NCBI RefSeq assembly: GCF_006861655.1 | Contig: NZ_SESI01000002.1 | Coordinates: 186,001-250,000 of the forward strand | From: Halonotius roseus | GTDB lineage: Archaea > Halobacteriota > Halobacteria > Halobacteriales > Haloferacaceae | Length of the DNA: 64,000 nucleotides | Reading direction: 5' to 3' | Shown here: one piece after another, positions 15,393 through 23,900 of the stretch | Position numbering within the stretch: the stretch's first letter is position 1 | Layout: every line of letters starts with the position of its first letter | Translations under genes and position numbers: made by a program | The notes under the pieces: generated by a model | The model's database searches: none | What the model was told of the DNA's origin: nothing | Seen by the model: the letters and a program-made list of their open reading frames with translations, nothing else

Positions 15393-17783
15393 TTAGCTTC
15401 GCCAGCCGTCGTAGCCCGGAATGATATCCGAATAGGAGACGTTGGCATCCTCGCCGTAGGCGTTGTCACCGAACTCGACGTTCGTCCACTCGGAGACGCC
15501 CTCCTGAACGATGGTCTGGCCGCCGGAGTCGGGTGAGCCGTTCGGATCGGGCGCGTTGTCGTTGAAGAACCAGTTGTCGTAGATCGTGGCGAGGTCGTCG
15601 GGCACGCCACGGATGTCGACCGCGTGGTTCAGGTTGTCGTCCCACTCCCTGCGGACGGTTTCGACCACGTTGTTGTGGATCTCGTAGCGGTCGCCGGCGG
15701 GATCGTGGGCGTCGATGTTGTGCATCACTTCGGTCGGCCCGAAGTGGTTGTATCGGCAGATGTACCCTGGGTTGTCGCCGCCACTTGCCACCGAGTGACG
15801 GTTGTAGTTGAAGTAGTTGTACTCGATGACCGGCGTCCCGGAGCTGGCTGAGACGCCGTAGCCGAGACCGCTTTTGTTGTTCTCCCGGATCACGTTGTGG
15901 TGGATGTAGGCACCGTCGCCCTCGTCGACATCGATGCCGGCGTAGGCGAAGCCCCACACCTCGCAGTTGTCGACTTCGCTCGCGCCGTGGAGCTGCACAC
16001 CGTGGGCGTAATCGCCGCTCGTGTCGTCACCGGGGTGTGGGCCTCTGAGTTGGATCCCAGTTAGGCGGGCATCGTCTTTCAGATCGAGCAGCTTCGAGGG
16101 CTCTTCGTCGGTGTGGAGCAGCCCGCCGGCCGCGCCGTCGATCCCGCGGTCGGAGGCCAGCGTCACCCCGTCGTCGACATCGTAGGTTCGATCACCGAGT
16201 TCGATACTGGAGCCGCCGGCAACGTAGACGACATCGCCGGCACCCGCCGCCGACAGCCCGTCGACGAATTCGCCGTGGCTTCGCACCACGTAGTCGGCCG
16301 CCGACTGCGAAACGGTGTTGGCGTAGCCCGCGCCGCCGCCGAGCGTGCCGTCGCCGCTCGGTTCGGTCGTCGAAACGCCGTCGCCGTCGTCCTGCCACGG
16401 GAAGCCGCGTTTCCAACTGTCGCCGGTTGCCCCGTCGCGTGGATACCAGTCGAGATCGGAGTCGTTGCCGTTGACCGTCGCGGCGGCGTCGCCGTCGACT
16501 GTCACGTCGAGCAGCCCGGTGTCGAAGGCGAAAGCGTGGGTGTCGCCGGCCTGGACGCGGCCGGCGGCCTTCGTGCCACCATCGCCGATCCAGAAGAACT
16601 CGTAGTCGATGACAGCGTCGTCGACCGTCGAGGGGATCATCGCGCCGCCGTCATCGACCTCGATGTAGTAGTCGACGTACTCCTCGCCGGTCGCTGCGAC
16701 GGAGTACCAGTGGGTTCGCTCCTCGCCGTCGATCTGCCACGGGAAGTATCCCTTCCAGTGGTCGCCGGTCGCACCCTCGCGTGGGTAGTAGTCGAGATCC
16801 GAGGGGTTGCCGTCGACCGTCGCCGCTGCCTCGCCCTCGATGGTTACATCGAGGACGGTGGTATCGAAGGCGACAGCGTGGGTGTCGCCTGCCTGGACAC
16901 GGCCGGCGGCTTTCGTGCCGTCCTCGTTGAGCCAGTGGAAGTCGGGTTCGATGATCGCGTCGTCGACCGTCGAGGCGACCATCTCCCCGCCCTCTTCGAC
17001 CTCGATGTAGTAGTCGACGAAGGAGTCGCCGGTCGGCTCGACGGAGTACCAGTGGTCGCGGTTGACCTCGGTGTCGTCGGTGTCGGCCTCCTGGCCGGTC
17101 AGCTCGGTGACGGTGGTTTCCTCGCCGTTGAAAAAGACGGTGAAGTCGCCGGCGACCGGATCGATGCTCTTGACCGAGCCGGCGAGATCGTAGGTGTCGC
17201 CGGCTCCGTTTTCCGTCGAGCCCTCGACGAGCCAGCTGTCGTCGGTTTCGGTGATCGTGTCGCCCTCGTTGGCCGAGCGGTCACCGGCGTCGACGACCTT
17301 GGTGACGGTGTCGTCGCTCGTGATCTCGTAGTCGATCGTCGCATCGCTGCCGGCGACAAGCTGGAGTCGATCCGTGCTGGCCGGCTCGTCGTCGCCGTAC
17401 AGCAGCGTGACCTCAGCCGTCCCGTCGACATCGAGATACGAGAGGGCACCGCTGAACTGGTAGGCATGGGTTTCCGTGGTGAGGCTGTTCGTCACGTGAC
17501 CACCACTGCCGCTGGCCGAGTCGTTGGAGCCACGGTCTGGGTGGGCTGCAACTGACCCTGAGACCAGAAACTCGTAGGCTGCGGTCTCCGTCGAGCCGCT
17601 GCCGTCGATGATGATGCTGTGTGGAAGTTCGCTCGTGTTCGCGCTAACCCCGGCCGCGCCGGCCGTCCCGATAGCAAGGCCAACGCCGCTTAGCTGTAAC
17701 AGTCGGCGGCGGCTGACGCCGGTGGTTGGTGTGGTGTTGTGCTCCCCGTCGTCGGCGGTAGGCGGATCGTTCCGTTTCGCCAT
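15393..17783 (-). CDS. Large secreted beta-helix protein with duplicated 114-aa module (Tat substrate)
   Basis: This 796-residue protein begins at ATG 17783. The SRRRLLQLSGVGLAIGTAGA leader is a Tat signal. About 430 residues of beta-sandwich-like sequence follow, including two tandem modules of 114 aa (each beginning YYIEVxxGG and containing TKAAGRVQAGDTHA and ATVxGNxSDLDxYPR). The C-terminal part (about 480-796) is a right-handed beta-helix with Asn ladders (YIHHNVIRENNKSGLGYG, YEIHNNVVETVR, DNWFFNDN). It probably acts at the cell surface on polysaccharide. A start at 17909 would put 42 residues before the Tat leader. An AT-rich TAAAAATATCTA at 17822-17811 sits 27 nt upstream. Confidence 0.78.
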   Translation of the reverse strand: MAKRNDPPTADDGEHNTTPTTGVSRRRLLQLSGVGLAIGTAGAAGVSANTSELPHSIIIDGSGSTETAAYEFLVSGSVAAHPDRGSNDSASGSGGHVTNSLTTETHAYQFSGALSYLDVDGTAEVTLLYGDDEPASTDRLQLVAGSDATIDYEITSDDTVTKVVDAGDRSANEGDTITETDDSWLVEGSTENGAGDTYDLAGSVKSIDPVAGDFTVFFNGEETTVTELTGQEADTDDTEVNRDHWYSVEPTGDSFVDYYIEVEEGGEMVASTVDDAIIEPDFHWLNEDGTKAAGRVQAGDTHAVAFDTTVLDVTIEGEAAATVDGNPSDLDYYPREGATGDHWKGYFPWQIDGEERTHWYSVAATGEEYVDYYIEVDDGGAMIPSTVDDAVIDYEFFWIGDGGTKAAGRVQAGDTHAFAFDTGLLDVTVDGDAAATVNGNDSDLDWYPRDGATGDSWKRGFPWQDDGDGVSTTEPSGDGTLGGGAGYANTVSQSAADYVVRSHGEFVDGLSAAGAGDVVYVAGGSSIELGDRTYDVDDGVTLASDRGIDGAAGGLLHTDEEPSKLLDLKDDARLTGIQLRGPHPGDDTSGDYAHGVQLHGASEVDNCEVWGFAYAGIDVDEGDGAYIHHNVIRENNKSGLGYGVSASSGTPVIEYNYFNYNRHSVASGGDNPGYICRYNHFGPTEVMHNIDAHDPAGDRYEIHNNVVETVRREWDDNLNHAVDIRGVPDDLATIYDNWFFNDNAPDPNGSPDSGGQTIVQEGVSEWTNVEFGDNAYGEDANVSYSDIIPGYDGWRS

Positions 17784-18085
17784 GAACCGGTAAGCCACGG
17801 TTACTTTTATAGATATTTTTACAGGATAGTCGCCGGATACTGGCGGGAACGCTGCCGCTGGCGGCGACGAAGTCGACAGATACGAACCGCTTGCTATCCA
17901 TCTGTTCATATCTGCCGATCACACGTCAGTTCGGCCGTAGGCACCGAATACCGCTGGTAAGCTGTTCCTACCGGCCGGTATCGGCCGTCTCACGGTCGTC
18001 CCACACGACCCCGGAATTCTCGCCCGCAGCCAACGCATCGAGGAGACACACCGTTCGCGGTGGCTGACGGACGACCCGACGAGTA
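17784..18085. other. Divergent intergenic region
   Basis: It separates the beta-helix gene from the AAC(3)-like gene. It contains the TATA-like element of the former and a box GCTGTTCCTACC (around 17961-17972) similar to the recurrent promoter box but more than 100 nt from the next ATG. I find no gene in it. Confidence 0.5.
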
Positions 18086-18130
18086 ATGGCTGATTACCTT
18101 TGCCGGTCGCTTCCCTCTCTCGGGAAGTGA
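18086..18130 (+). CDS. Micro-ORF overlapping the AAC(3)-like gene start (14 aa)
   Basis: ATG 18086 opens MADYLCRSLPSLGK, and TGA 18128-18130 overlaps the GTG start at 18127 as GTGA. This overlap is the reason I chose GTG 18127 for the next gene. No promoter box stands at 22-27 nt, so it is weaker than the micro-ORFs at 19884 or 30380. Confidence 0.35.
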   Translation: MADYLCRSLPSLGK

Positions 18131-18942
18131 CTCGCGGAACCGTAACGACCGCCCGGCGGGCGGCAAACCTGCTCAAACACCAGACGCTCAAGCAGCTCAA
18201 GCTTCGGCAGGGCGCGTCACGGGCCTCGGTGGATCGCTTCGATGAGATCCTCGAAACCGAGGCCGCAGGCCACTCAACGGTGTTCGTCCACGCCGGGCTC
18301 AGTGATATTTCGTCGGCCTTCGAGACGAACCCCTACGAGTTCTTGATGGATCGACTGGACGACCACTTTGAGAACATCATCGCCACGGGGTTCACCGACT
18401 ATTTCAAGCACTCCGGGGTGTATCACAAGGAGCACTCCCGGCCGAAAAACGGCACCTTCGTCGAGCTATTCCACGACGATGCCGACTATCGGACTGACGA
18501 CGCGATGAAGTCCTTCCTCGTCAAAGGGGAGTATCGATTCGACGACTGTGTTCATCACGACTCCTACCACGAAAACGGCTGTTTCAGCAAGCTCGTCGAC
18601 GACGACGTGCTCGTGTTCGACGTTGGAACCCACTGGATCACCTGCTCGCATCTCCACTATTTTGAATCCGCCTTCGACGTCGACTACGTGCAAGAGGTGA
18701 CCTACGAGGGTGTCGACCTCACCGGTGGTTCGCCGGAACCGATCGAGCAAACCTGTGGCGAGTACGAATCGATGTTTTACTCCTGGAACAAGCCGAAGCT
18801 ACAGCGACTGCTGTTGCGACACGACGCGCTCGCAAAATACGATCTGAACGGGTTGTTGCTGTGTTTTTTCACACTCGGTGATGTCGAGCGGATTCTCGGG
18901 GCAAAACTCAGGGACGATCCCTACTATCTGGTCACGCTGTGA
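18127..18942 (+). CDS. AAC(3)-fold acetyltransferase-like protein in a glycan locus
   Basis: The 271 residues follow the aminoglycoside 3-N-acetyltransferase plan: TVFVHAGLSDISSAF (about 50-65), GTFVELFHDDADYRTDDAM, then CFSKLVDDDVLVFDVG and SHLHYFES near residue 180, which places a His-Glu pair. Family members acetylate amino groups with acetyl-CoA. Here an amino sugar or polysaccharide is the likely acceptor; resistance is unlikely from the context. The start is uncertain (GTG 18127 or TTG 18100). Confidence 0.65.
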   Translation: MTRGTVTTARRAANLLKHQTLKQLKLRQGASRASVDRFDEILETEAAGHSTVFVHAGLSDISSAFETNPYEFLMDRLDDHFENIIATGFTDYFKHSGVYHKEHSRPKNGTFVELFHDDADYRTDDAMKSFLVKGEYRFDDCVHHDSYHENGCFSKLVDDDVLVFDVGTHWITCSHLHYFESAFDVDYVQEVTYEGVDLTGGSPEPIEQTCGEYESMFYSWNKPKLQRLLLRHDALAKYDLNGLLLCFFTLGDVERILGAKLRDDPYYLVTL

Positions 18943-18979
18943 TTTCGGGTTGGGCTGACACGGCGTGTTCGTAGGCTGT

Positions 18980-18991
18980 TCCTACTTATCC
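18980..18991 (+). promoter_or_regulatory. Promoter-like box (TCCTACTTATCC) for deacetylase
   Basis: GTAGGCTGTTCCTACTTATC ends 27 nt before ATG 19019. It matches the box at 23864 over GYNGTYC-TAC-T-TCC. Confidence 0.45.
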
Positions 18992-19018
18992 GAGTCACCG
19001 GTGTACGGCGACGCACCG

Positions 19019-19828
19019 ATGAATGAGACACTCAAAACAGGAGCACACGCCGCATGGGAGCTGTCGGCGTTCCTCGGCTACTATTCGGGGGTGTGGAAAC
19101 TCGGCTCGAACAGCGCGAACAATATTCTTGGCTTTCACTCGGTTGGCGGTGGCTCCTGGGGGAATATTTCGCCCACGCGGTTTCGAGACTGTATCGACTA
19201 CGTCGACAAAACCTTCGAGATCGTCGATGTCCCGACAGCGGTGTCGACATCGGCGTCGAAACAGGTCGCGCTCACCTTTGACGACGGATTCAAGGATTTT
19301 ATCCGGAACGTCGTCCCGATCCTCCATGAGTACGACGCGCCGGCGACCGTCTTCGTCGTCGCCGAAACCCTCGACGACCCCTCCTTTACCCACATGTCGG
19401 GCACCGAAAACGAGTATTTGAGCCAGCAGGATATCGAGCGGCTCGTCGATGACGATCTGGTGACGATCGGCAACCATACACGGACGCATCCGTTTTTGAG
19501 CGAGTGCTCCGAGGACGAACTCCACGACGAGATAATCGGCGCGAAGGAACGGCTCGAAGGGCTGTTCGGCATCGACGTGACCCAGTTTAGCTATCCGGCA
19601 AACGATGTCTCCGATCGCGCGGCGGGAATCGTTCGGGACTCCCACGAGATCGGCTTGACACGCCGTGGGAACCGCGAGTTCGTCGATCCCGACGGGAACC
19701 CCGCGCTCGTGCCGCGGGTGAAAGGCGAACACCCCTCCTGGCGAGTTCGGTGGGAGCTGACAGATCTCGGTACAAACGTTGGACAGAGCGTGCAGACACA
19801 CCTCGGCATCGAATCCAAGCTCGGGTAG
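19019..19828 (+). CDS. Polysaccharide deacetylase (NodB homology domain)
   Basis: This 269-residue protein has complete NodB motifs: motif 1 TFDDGF (Asp-Asp, about 86-91), motif 2 NHTRTHP (His-x3-His, about 147-153), and YPAND with the active-site neighbourhood Arg/Asp. It should de-N-acetylate or de-O-acetylate a polysaccharide or lipid-linked sugar with a divalent metal. No clear signal peptide is seen. ATG 19019 is favoured over 18965 because of the promoter box spacing. The next gene is a DUF354 glycosyltransferase. Confidence 0.85.
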   Translation: MNETLKTGAHAAWELSAFLGYYSGVWKLGSNSANNILGFHSVGGGSWGNISPTRFRDCIDYVDKTFEIVDVPTAVSTSASKQVALTFDDGFKDFIRNVVPILHEYDAPATVFVVAETLDDPSFTHMSGTENEYLSQQDIERLVDDDLVTIGNHTRTHPFLSECSEDELHDEIIGAKERLEGLFGIDVTQFSYPANDVSDRAAGIVRDSHEIGLTRRGNREFVDPDGNPALVPRVKGEHPSWRVRWELTDLGTNVGQSVQTHLGIESKLG

Positions 19829-19844
19829 GATCCCAGTAAGGTGT

Positions 19845-19856
19845 CCATACTTACCC
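19845..19856 (+). promoter_or_regulatory. Promoter-like box (CCATACTTACCC) for micro-ORF 19884
   Basis: AGTAAGGTGTCCATACTTAC leads into the core, which ends 27 nt before ATG 19884. The DUF354 gene start is more than 100 nt away, so the box serves the micro-ORF first. Confidence 0.5.
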
Positions 19857-19883
19857 GCCACAGCGAACTCGGTTCGGGATGAG

Positions 19884-19961
19884 ATGAGTACGAGACGAGC
19901 ACACCAACACCGAACGACCATTGCCGGGCGGTATCGGGACGAGTGGGACGGGGTGACGTGA
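19884..19961 (+). CDS. Leaderless micro-ORF coupled to DUF354 gene by TGATG (25 aa)
   Basis: ATG 19884 starts MSTRRAHQHRTTIAGRYRDE and five more residues. TGA 19959-19961 shares its A with the next ATG (TGATG). Box spacing (27 nt) and stop-start overlap together suggest it is translated. The Arg/His-rich content may only reflect GC-rich codons. Confidence 0.45.
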   Translation: MSTRRAHQHRTTIAGRYRDEWDGVT

Positions 19962-21022
19962 TGAAGGTCGTCATCACCATTCAGCATCCGGGCCACGTCC
20001 ACTTTTATCGACACGCGATCGAACACCTCCAGGCGACCGGCCACGAGGTGCACGTCTTCGCACGAGACCGGCCGATGGCACTGACGCTGTTGGATCGCTA
20101 CGGCATCGACTACGAGGTGCTTACCCACAAATTCGATTCGCGGCTGAAGATGGCCCTTGGGCAGCTCAGGTATGAGCGCAATCTACTGAAGAGAGTTCGT
20201 GAGATCGATCCCGATGTCATCACCGCGATCGGTGGGCTCGCAATCGCACACGTCTCCCAACTGGTCGATGCCCGGTCGGTTCTCTTTACCGACACAGAAC
20301 ATGCCACGCTGACGAACTCGCTTGCGTTTCCCTTTGCGGACACGATCTGTACACCGGACTGTTATGAGGGCGACATCGGCCCCAAACAGCTCCGGTATCC
20401 GGGCTATCACGAGCTCGCCTACCTCCACCCCGACCGGTTCGATCCGGATCCGACCGTGCTCTCCGATATCGGGATCGATCCCACGGATCGATTTGTGATC
20501 CTTCGGCTGGTCGATTGGAACGCGGCCCACGATGTCGGCGACAGCGGGTTCTCGGATATCGAAAGCGTCGTCACAGCACTCGAATCAACCGGCGTCAGCG
20601 TCTACATCACCGCAGAGGGCGGTGTTCCGGATGCGGTCGAACGGTGTCAGCTCCCGGTTGCTCCCCACAAGATACACCATCTGATGTACTACGCGGATCT
20701 ATTTATCGGCGAGGGCGCGACGATGGCAACCGAGAGTGCGGTGCTCGGAACGCCAGGGCTCTTCGTGTCGACGATCCGGCTCGGGTATACGGCCGAGTTG
20801 GCGGATCGCTACGGCCTGTTGGCGAATTTCGATGGTTCGAACCGCCAATCCGAAGCGATCGAAGCAGGGGTTTCGATTCTCGACGAGTACGACCAATCCC
20901 TGTGGGATCGACGCCGACAGCGGATGTTAGCGGATAAAATCGATACGACGACCGTCATACTGGAGCAGCTTGCGGGGACAACACCGACCGCAGAGGCACC
21001 CACACCAGACAGCGTATCCTAG
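19961..21022 (+). CDS. DUF354 family GT-B glycosyltransferase-like protein
   Basis: This is a 353-residue protein. MKVVITIQHPGHVHFYRHAI is the typical DUF354 start, with GH near the donor-acceptor cleft. AIGGLAIAHVSQLVDARSVLFTDTEHA lies at the first-domain edge. The second domain has FIGEGATMATESAVLGTPGLFV, the part that binds UDP-sugar. It resembles UDP-sugar-dependent GT-B enzymes and 2-epimerase-like folds. It starts at the A of the micro-ORF stop (TGATG). Confidence 0.82.
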   Translation: MKVVITIQHPGHVHFYRHAIEHLQATGHEVHVFARDRPMALTLLDRYGIDYEVLTHKFDSRLKMALGQLRYERNLLKRVREIDPDVITAIGGLAIAHVSQLVDARSVLFTDTEHATLTNSLAFPFADTICTPDCYEGDIGPKQLRYPGYHELAYLHPDRFDPDPTVLSDIGIDPTDRFVILRLVDWNAAHDVGDSGFSDIESVVTALESTGVSVYITAEGGVPDAVERCQLPVAPHKIHHLMYYADLFIGEGATMATESAVLGTPGLFVSTIRLGYTAELADRYGLLANFDGSNRQSEAIEAGVSILDEYDQSLWDRRRQRMLADKIDTTTVILEQLAGTTPTAEAPTPDSVS

Positions 21023-21071
21023 TCACCGATAGCATTCTGTTAACTAAACAGCCGCCGGCGGACGTGTGAGT

Positions 21072-21281
21072 ATGCGTCTCACACAGACAGTTCCCAACGA
21101 ACTCGTGGTCACACCCTTGCAGTTCGGCGGTGGATTGATCGAGTTAGCCATCCTGTTTCTCGTCCTCGCGGTTGTTGCCGCGGTCGTCGGGGCCAGCGGT
21201 GTCGCCGGTGTGAGTATGAATATCGCCAAGTGGCTCGTCATCATCTTCGTCGTGCTTGCCATCGTCACGTTCTTGCTCTGA
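21072..21281 (+). CDS. DUF1328/UPF0391-like small membrane protein (69 aa)
   Basis: Two hydrophobic segments ([20 protein letters not shown] and [20 protein letters not shown]) separated by VAGVSM match the DUF1328 pattern. It has its own start at ATG 21072 (GTG 21066 is an alternative). It is a stress-associated membrane protein in other organisms; its role is unknown here. Confidence 0.8.
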   Translation: MRLTQTVPNELVVTPLQFGGGLIELAILFLVLAVVAAVVGASGVAGVSMNIAKWLVIIFVVLAIVTFLL

Positions 21282-21332
21282 GCCATCGCTGGCCCCACCG
21301 GCGTAGCAACACGCGACCCGGCGTCGCAGTGA

Positions 21333-22247
21333 TCACTGGAGTGCTTGCCGGTAGACGTCGAGGATACGATCCGTTGATCGATCCACGCTGAGATCGGCTG
21401 CCTGCTGTCGGCCATCGGATCGGTCGCCGCTCGCAAGCACGTCGCTGAGCCGCGAGATGAGTTCGCGTTCCGTCCCACAGCTGTAGCTGTTTGTGACCGC
21501 GTCGAGCCGGGTTCGGATCCCACCGACATCGGTTGCCACGACCGGGAGATTACACGCCAATGCCTCCTTGACCGAGTTGGGAAACCCCTCCCTCCGTGAG
21601 GTGAGCAGGAGGGCGTCGGCCGCGTTCATATACAGCGGTACGTCCTCGTGGTCGACATTGAACACCGCCCGGAGCTCGATCTCGCTGCCGAGCTCCTGTT
21701 GGACAGCCTCGACGACACGCTCGGCAAGTGGGTAGTTCTTGACATCGCGGGCAGGATCGTACGGAAACAGGACGTAGGTGCCATCCGGATCCCAGCCGAT
21801 CGATTCCCTCGCGTCTCGCTGCTCCATCGGCCGAAAGGTCTCGAAGTCGACCCCGTGTGGGATGACGTGTGCATCACAGCCGAGATCACGCTCCATCTCC
21901 TCGCTCATGACGATCACCTCATCACAGAATCGCGCACTCTCCTTTGACACCCAGTCGAGCGAACCCATGAGATCCGATCCCCACAGCGAGAGCACGATCG
22001 GTCGATGACGCTGAGCCAACGCGAACGGGGCCGTCAGTCCGTAGTTCGCGTGGACGAGATCGTAGTCACCCAAGGTCTTCCCCAGGACATCCCGGTAAAA
22101 ATCGAGGTAGTTCCGGATCGATCTGCTGTCGTTGGTTTCCAATCCGGAGATATCGACGACATCCACTGAGACGTTTTTTGCTCTGAGGGCGGCGATCTCC
22201 TCGGTGTAGAACCCTTTCGGATACGTTACCAGCGAGAGAACGTTCAT
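21333..22247 (-). CDS. GT4 family glycosyltransferase
   Basis: This 304-residue GT-B protein has LVHANYGLTAPFALAQRHRP in the first domain, VIPHGVDFETF in the linker and REGFPNSVKEALACNLPVVATDVGG with the E-x7-E motif in the second domain. It probably retains configuration using a nucleotide sugar. It is 71 nt downstream of the nucleotide-sugar dehydrogenase gene on the same strand, so the pair may supply and use the same uronic acid. Confidence 0.87.
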   Translation of the reverse strand: MNVLSLVTYPKGFYTEEIAALRAKNVSVDVVDISGLETNDSRSIRNYLDFYRDVLGKTLGDYDLVHANYGLTAPFALAQRHRPIVLSLWGSDLMGSLDWVSKESARFCDEVIVMSEEMERDLGCDAHVIPHGVDFETFRPMEQRDARESIGWDPDGTYVLFPYDPARDVKNYPLAERVVEAVQQELGSEIELRAVFNVDHEDVPLYMNAADALLLTSRREGFPNSVKEALACNLPVVATDVGGIRTRLDAVTNSYSCGTERELISRLSDVLASGDRSDGRQQAADLSVDRSTDRILDVYRQALQ

Positions 22248-22318
22248 TGGTTTCAGCTACCCGACTCGCCGCCGCGGTCATTAGTAATCTCTCCCTTCGG
22301 CACGAGGGAAGCGAGCCG

Positions 22319-23626
22319 TTACAGTCGAACGACGTTGTCTGCGTCGTGCTCGCCGGTCGCGTTGCGGGTGTCGAAGACGAAGGAGGCGGCCTCAACGATC
22401 TCGCCGATATTGAACGCCGAGTGATCGGTCACGAGCAAAACGCAGTCGGCGGCGGCCAGCCGGTCGGCCGTCAGCGGCACCGACTCGTAGCGCGTCCCCA
22501 CCACATCGAGTTCGGGGACGTGCGGATCGTGGTAGTCGACCGTCGCCTCCCAGTCGGTCAGCTGGTCGATGATGTCGATCGCGGCCGACTCGCGGGTATC
22601 GGAGACATCTGGTTTGTAGGCGACACCGAGGACGAGGATCTCGGCGTTCGACAGCGCGGTGCCGCGGGTGTTGAGCTGTTCGACCACGCGGCCGACGACG
22701 TGCTCCGGCATCCCGCGGTTGACCGAGTCCGCCAGCTCGATAAACGGCGTGTCGACGCCCTGTTGGCCCGCTTTCCACGAGAGGAAGAATGGGTCGATCG
22801 GGATGCAGTGGCCGCCGAGGCCCGGTCCCGGGTAGAACGGCATGAAGCCGAACGGTTTCGTCGCCGCCGCGTCGATGACGTTCCAGATGTTCACGTCGAG
22901 CTCGTGGGCGACCTGCGCGAGCTCGTTGATCAATCCGATGTTGACCGCCCGAAACGTGTTTTCCAGGAGCTTCACGAGTTCAGCCTCGGTGGCGGCGTCA
23001 ACGCGGACAACCTCGTCGAACACCGGTTCGTACACCGCGGCTGCGTGATCGCCGCAGGCCTCGGTGACGCCGCCCAGCACTTTCGGAATGGCTGTCGGCT
23101 CGTAGTCCTCGTTGCCGGGGTCGATCCGTTCGGGCGAGAAGGCAACGTAGATGTCCTCGCCGAGCTCCAGCCCGTTGTCGGTGAGGATGTCGCCGATGAT
23201 CTCGCGTGTCGCGCCCGGATACACGGTGCTTTCGAGAATCACGGTACAGCCCTCGGGGACGACGCCAGCGAGCCGCTCGACGGCGTCGATGACAAAGGAG
23301 AGATCCGGCGTATCCGACTTGCCCAGCGGCGTCGGCACGCAGATCGACACCGCATCCACGTCCGCGAGCGCGCTGTACTCAGTTTCAAACGCAAGGCCCT
23401 CGGCAACAGCATCGGCGACGGCGTCGTCATCGACATCGCTGATCGTCGACCGTCCGCCCGATAGCTCGGCGATCTTGGCCTCGTCGATGTCGACACCGAC
23501 GACCTCATACCCCGCTGTGTGCATCGCCAGCGACAGCGGGAGGCCAACGTAGCCGAGACCGACGACGCCGACCCGCGGCTCGCTGGTCGTGGTTGCAGGA
23601 CTACTTTGTGCGGCACTTCGGCTCAC
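22319..23626 (-). CDS. UDP-N-acetylglucosamine/ManNAc 6-dehydrogenase family (WbpA/WecC type)
   Basis: The 435 residues have VGVVGLGYVGLP (19-30), GVDID (44-48, NAD), ESTVYPGATRE, KLLENTFRAVNIGLINE and catalytic Cys274 in GPGLGGHCIPIDPFFLSW. Oxidation at C6 in two NAD-dependent steps gives a hexuronate. GTG 23626 follows GGAGGTG. Together with the gene at 27165 the window has two such enzymes, which differ widely in sequence. Confidence 0.88.
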   Translation of the reverse strand: MSRSAAQSSPATTTSEPRVGVVGLGYVGLPLSLAMHTAGYEVVGVDIDEAKIAELSGGRSTISDVDDDAVADAVAEGLAFETEYSALADVDAVSICVPTPLGKSDTPDLSFVIDAVERLAGVVPEGCTVILESTVYPGATREIIGDILTDNGLELGEDIYVAFSPERIDPGNEDYEPTAIPKVLGGVTEACGDHAAAVYEPVFDEVVRVDAATEAELVKLLENTFRAVNIGLINELAQVAHELDVNIWNVIDAAATKPFGFMPFYPGPGLGGHCIPIDPFFLSWKAGQQGVDTPFIELADSVNRGMPEHVVGRVVEQLNTRGTALSNAEILVLGVAYKPDVSDTRESAAIDIIDQLTDWEATVDYHDPHVPELDVVGTRYESVPLTADRLAAADCVLLVTDHSAFNIGEIVEAASFVFDTRNATGEHDADNVVRL

Positions 23627-23766
23627 CGGCCACCTCCGTTGCCGACACGGCGGGTCAGGTCGTCTTCGACGGTAGGAGCTGGTTCGACGGTCGGTGCCAC
23701 GGCGGTGGCAGCCGGTACGCTGCCCGGTGGATCGGCTAGCGGGGAACTCACAGCCGCGACAACCAC
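23623..23766 (-). CDS. Possible upstream ORF, GTGA-coupled to the dehydrogenase (47 aa)
   Basis: GTG 23766 opens 47 codons beginning MVVAAVSSPLADPPGSVPAA, ending TGA 23625-23623 inside the GTG start at 23626. The frame is open further upstream, including a hydrophobic SILIGVAVVVAAV stretch, but no ATG is present there. The composition (Pro, Val, Thr) may be meaningful or just an open frame. Confidence 0.25.
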   Translation of the reverse strand: MVVAAVSSPLADPPGSVPAATAVAPTVEPAPTVEDDLTRRVGNGGGR

Positions 23767-23863
23767 GGCAACCCCGATTAGTATAGAGTTGCTACGAGAC
23801 TGAAACGTCGCTACAGCACTGAGCTGTCACTGCGGAATACCGAGTGAGACGGTGGTAAGCCGT

Positions 23864-23875
23864 CCATACCTTTCC
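23864..23875 (+). promoter_or_regulatory. Promoter-like box (CCATACCTTTCC) for aminotransferase-like gene
   Basis: GGTAAGCCGTCCATACCTTTCC ends 25 nt before ATG 23901. It resembles the boxes at 8989 and 18980. Confidence 0.5.
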
Positions 23876-23900
23876 AAACGGCGACGGTCGATAGAGGAAA

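Noticed and set aside
16113-17555. 480-codon plus-strand frame
   Set aside because: It is opposite the secreted beta-helix gene, which has a Tat leader and internal repeats; GC-rich antisense openness.
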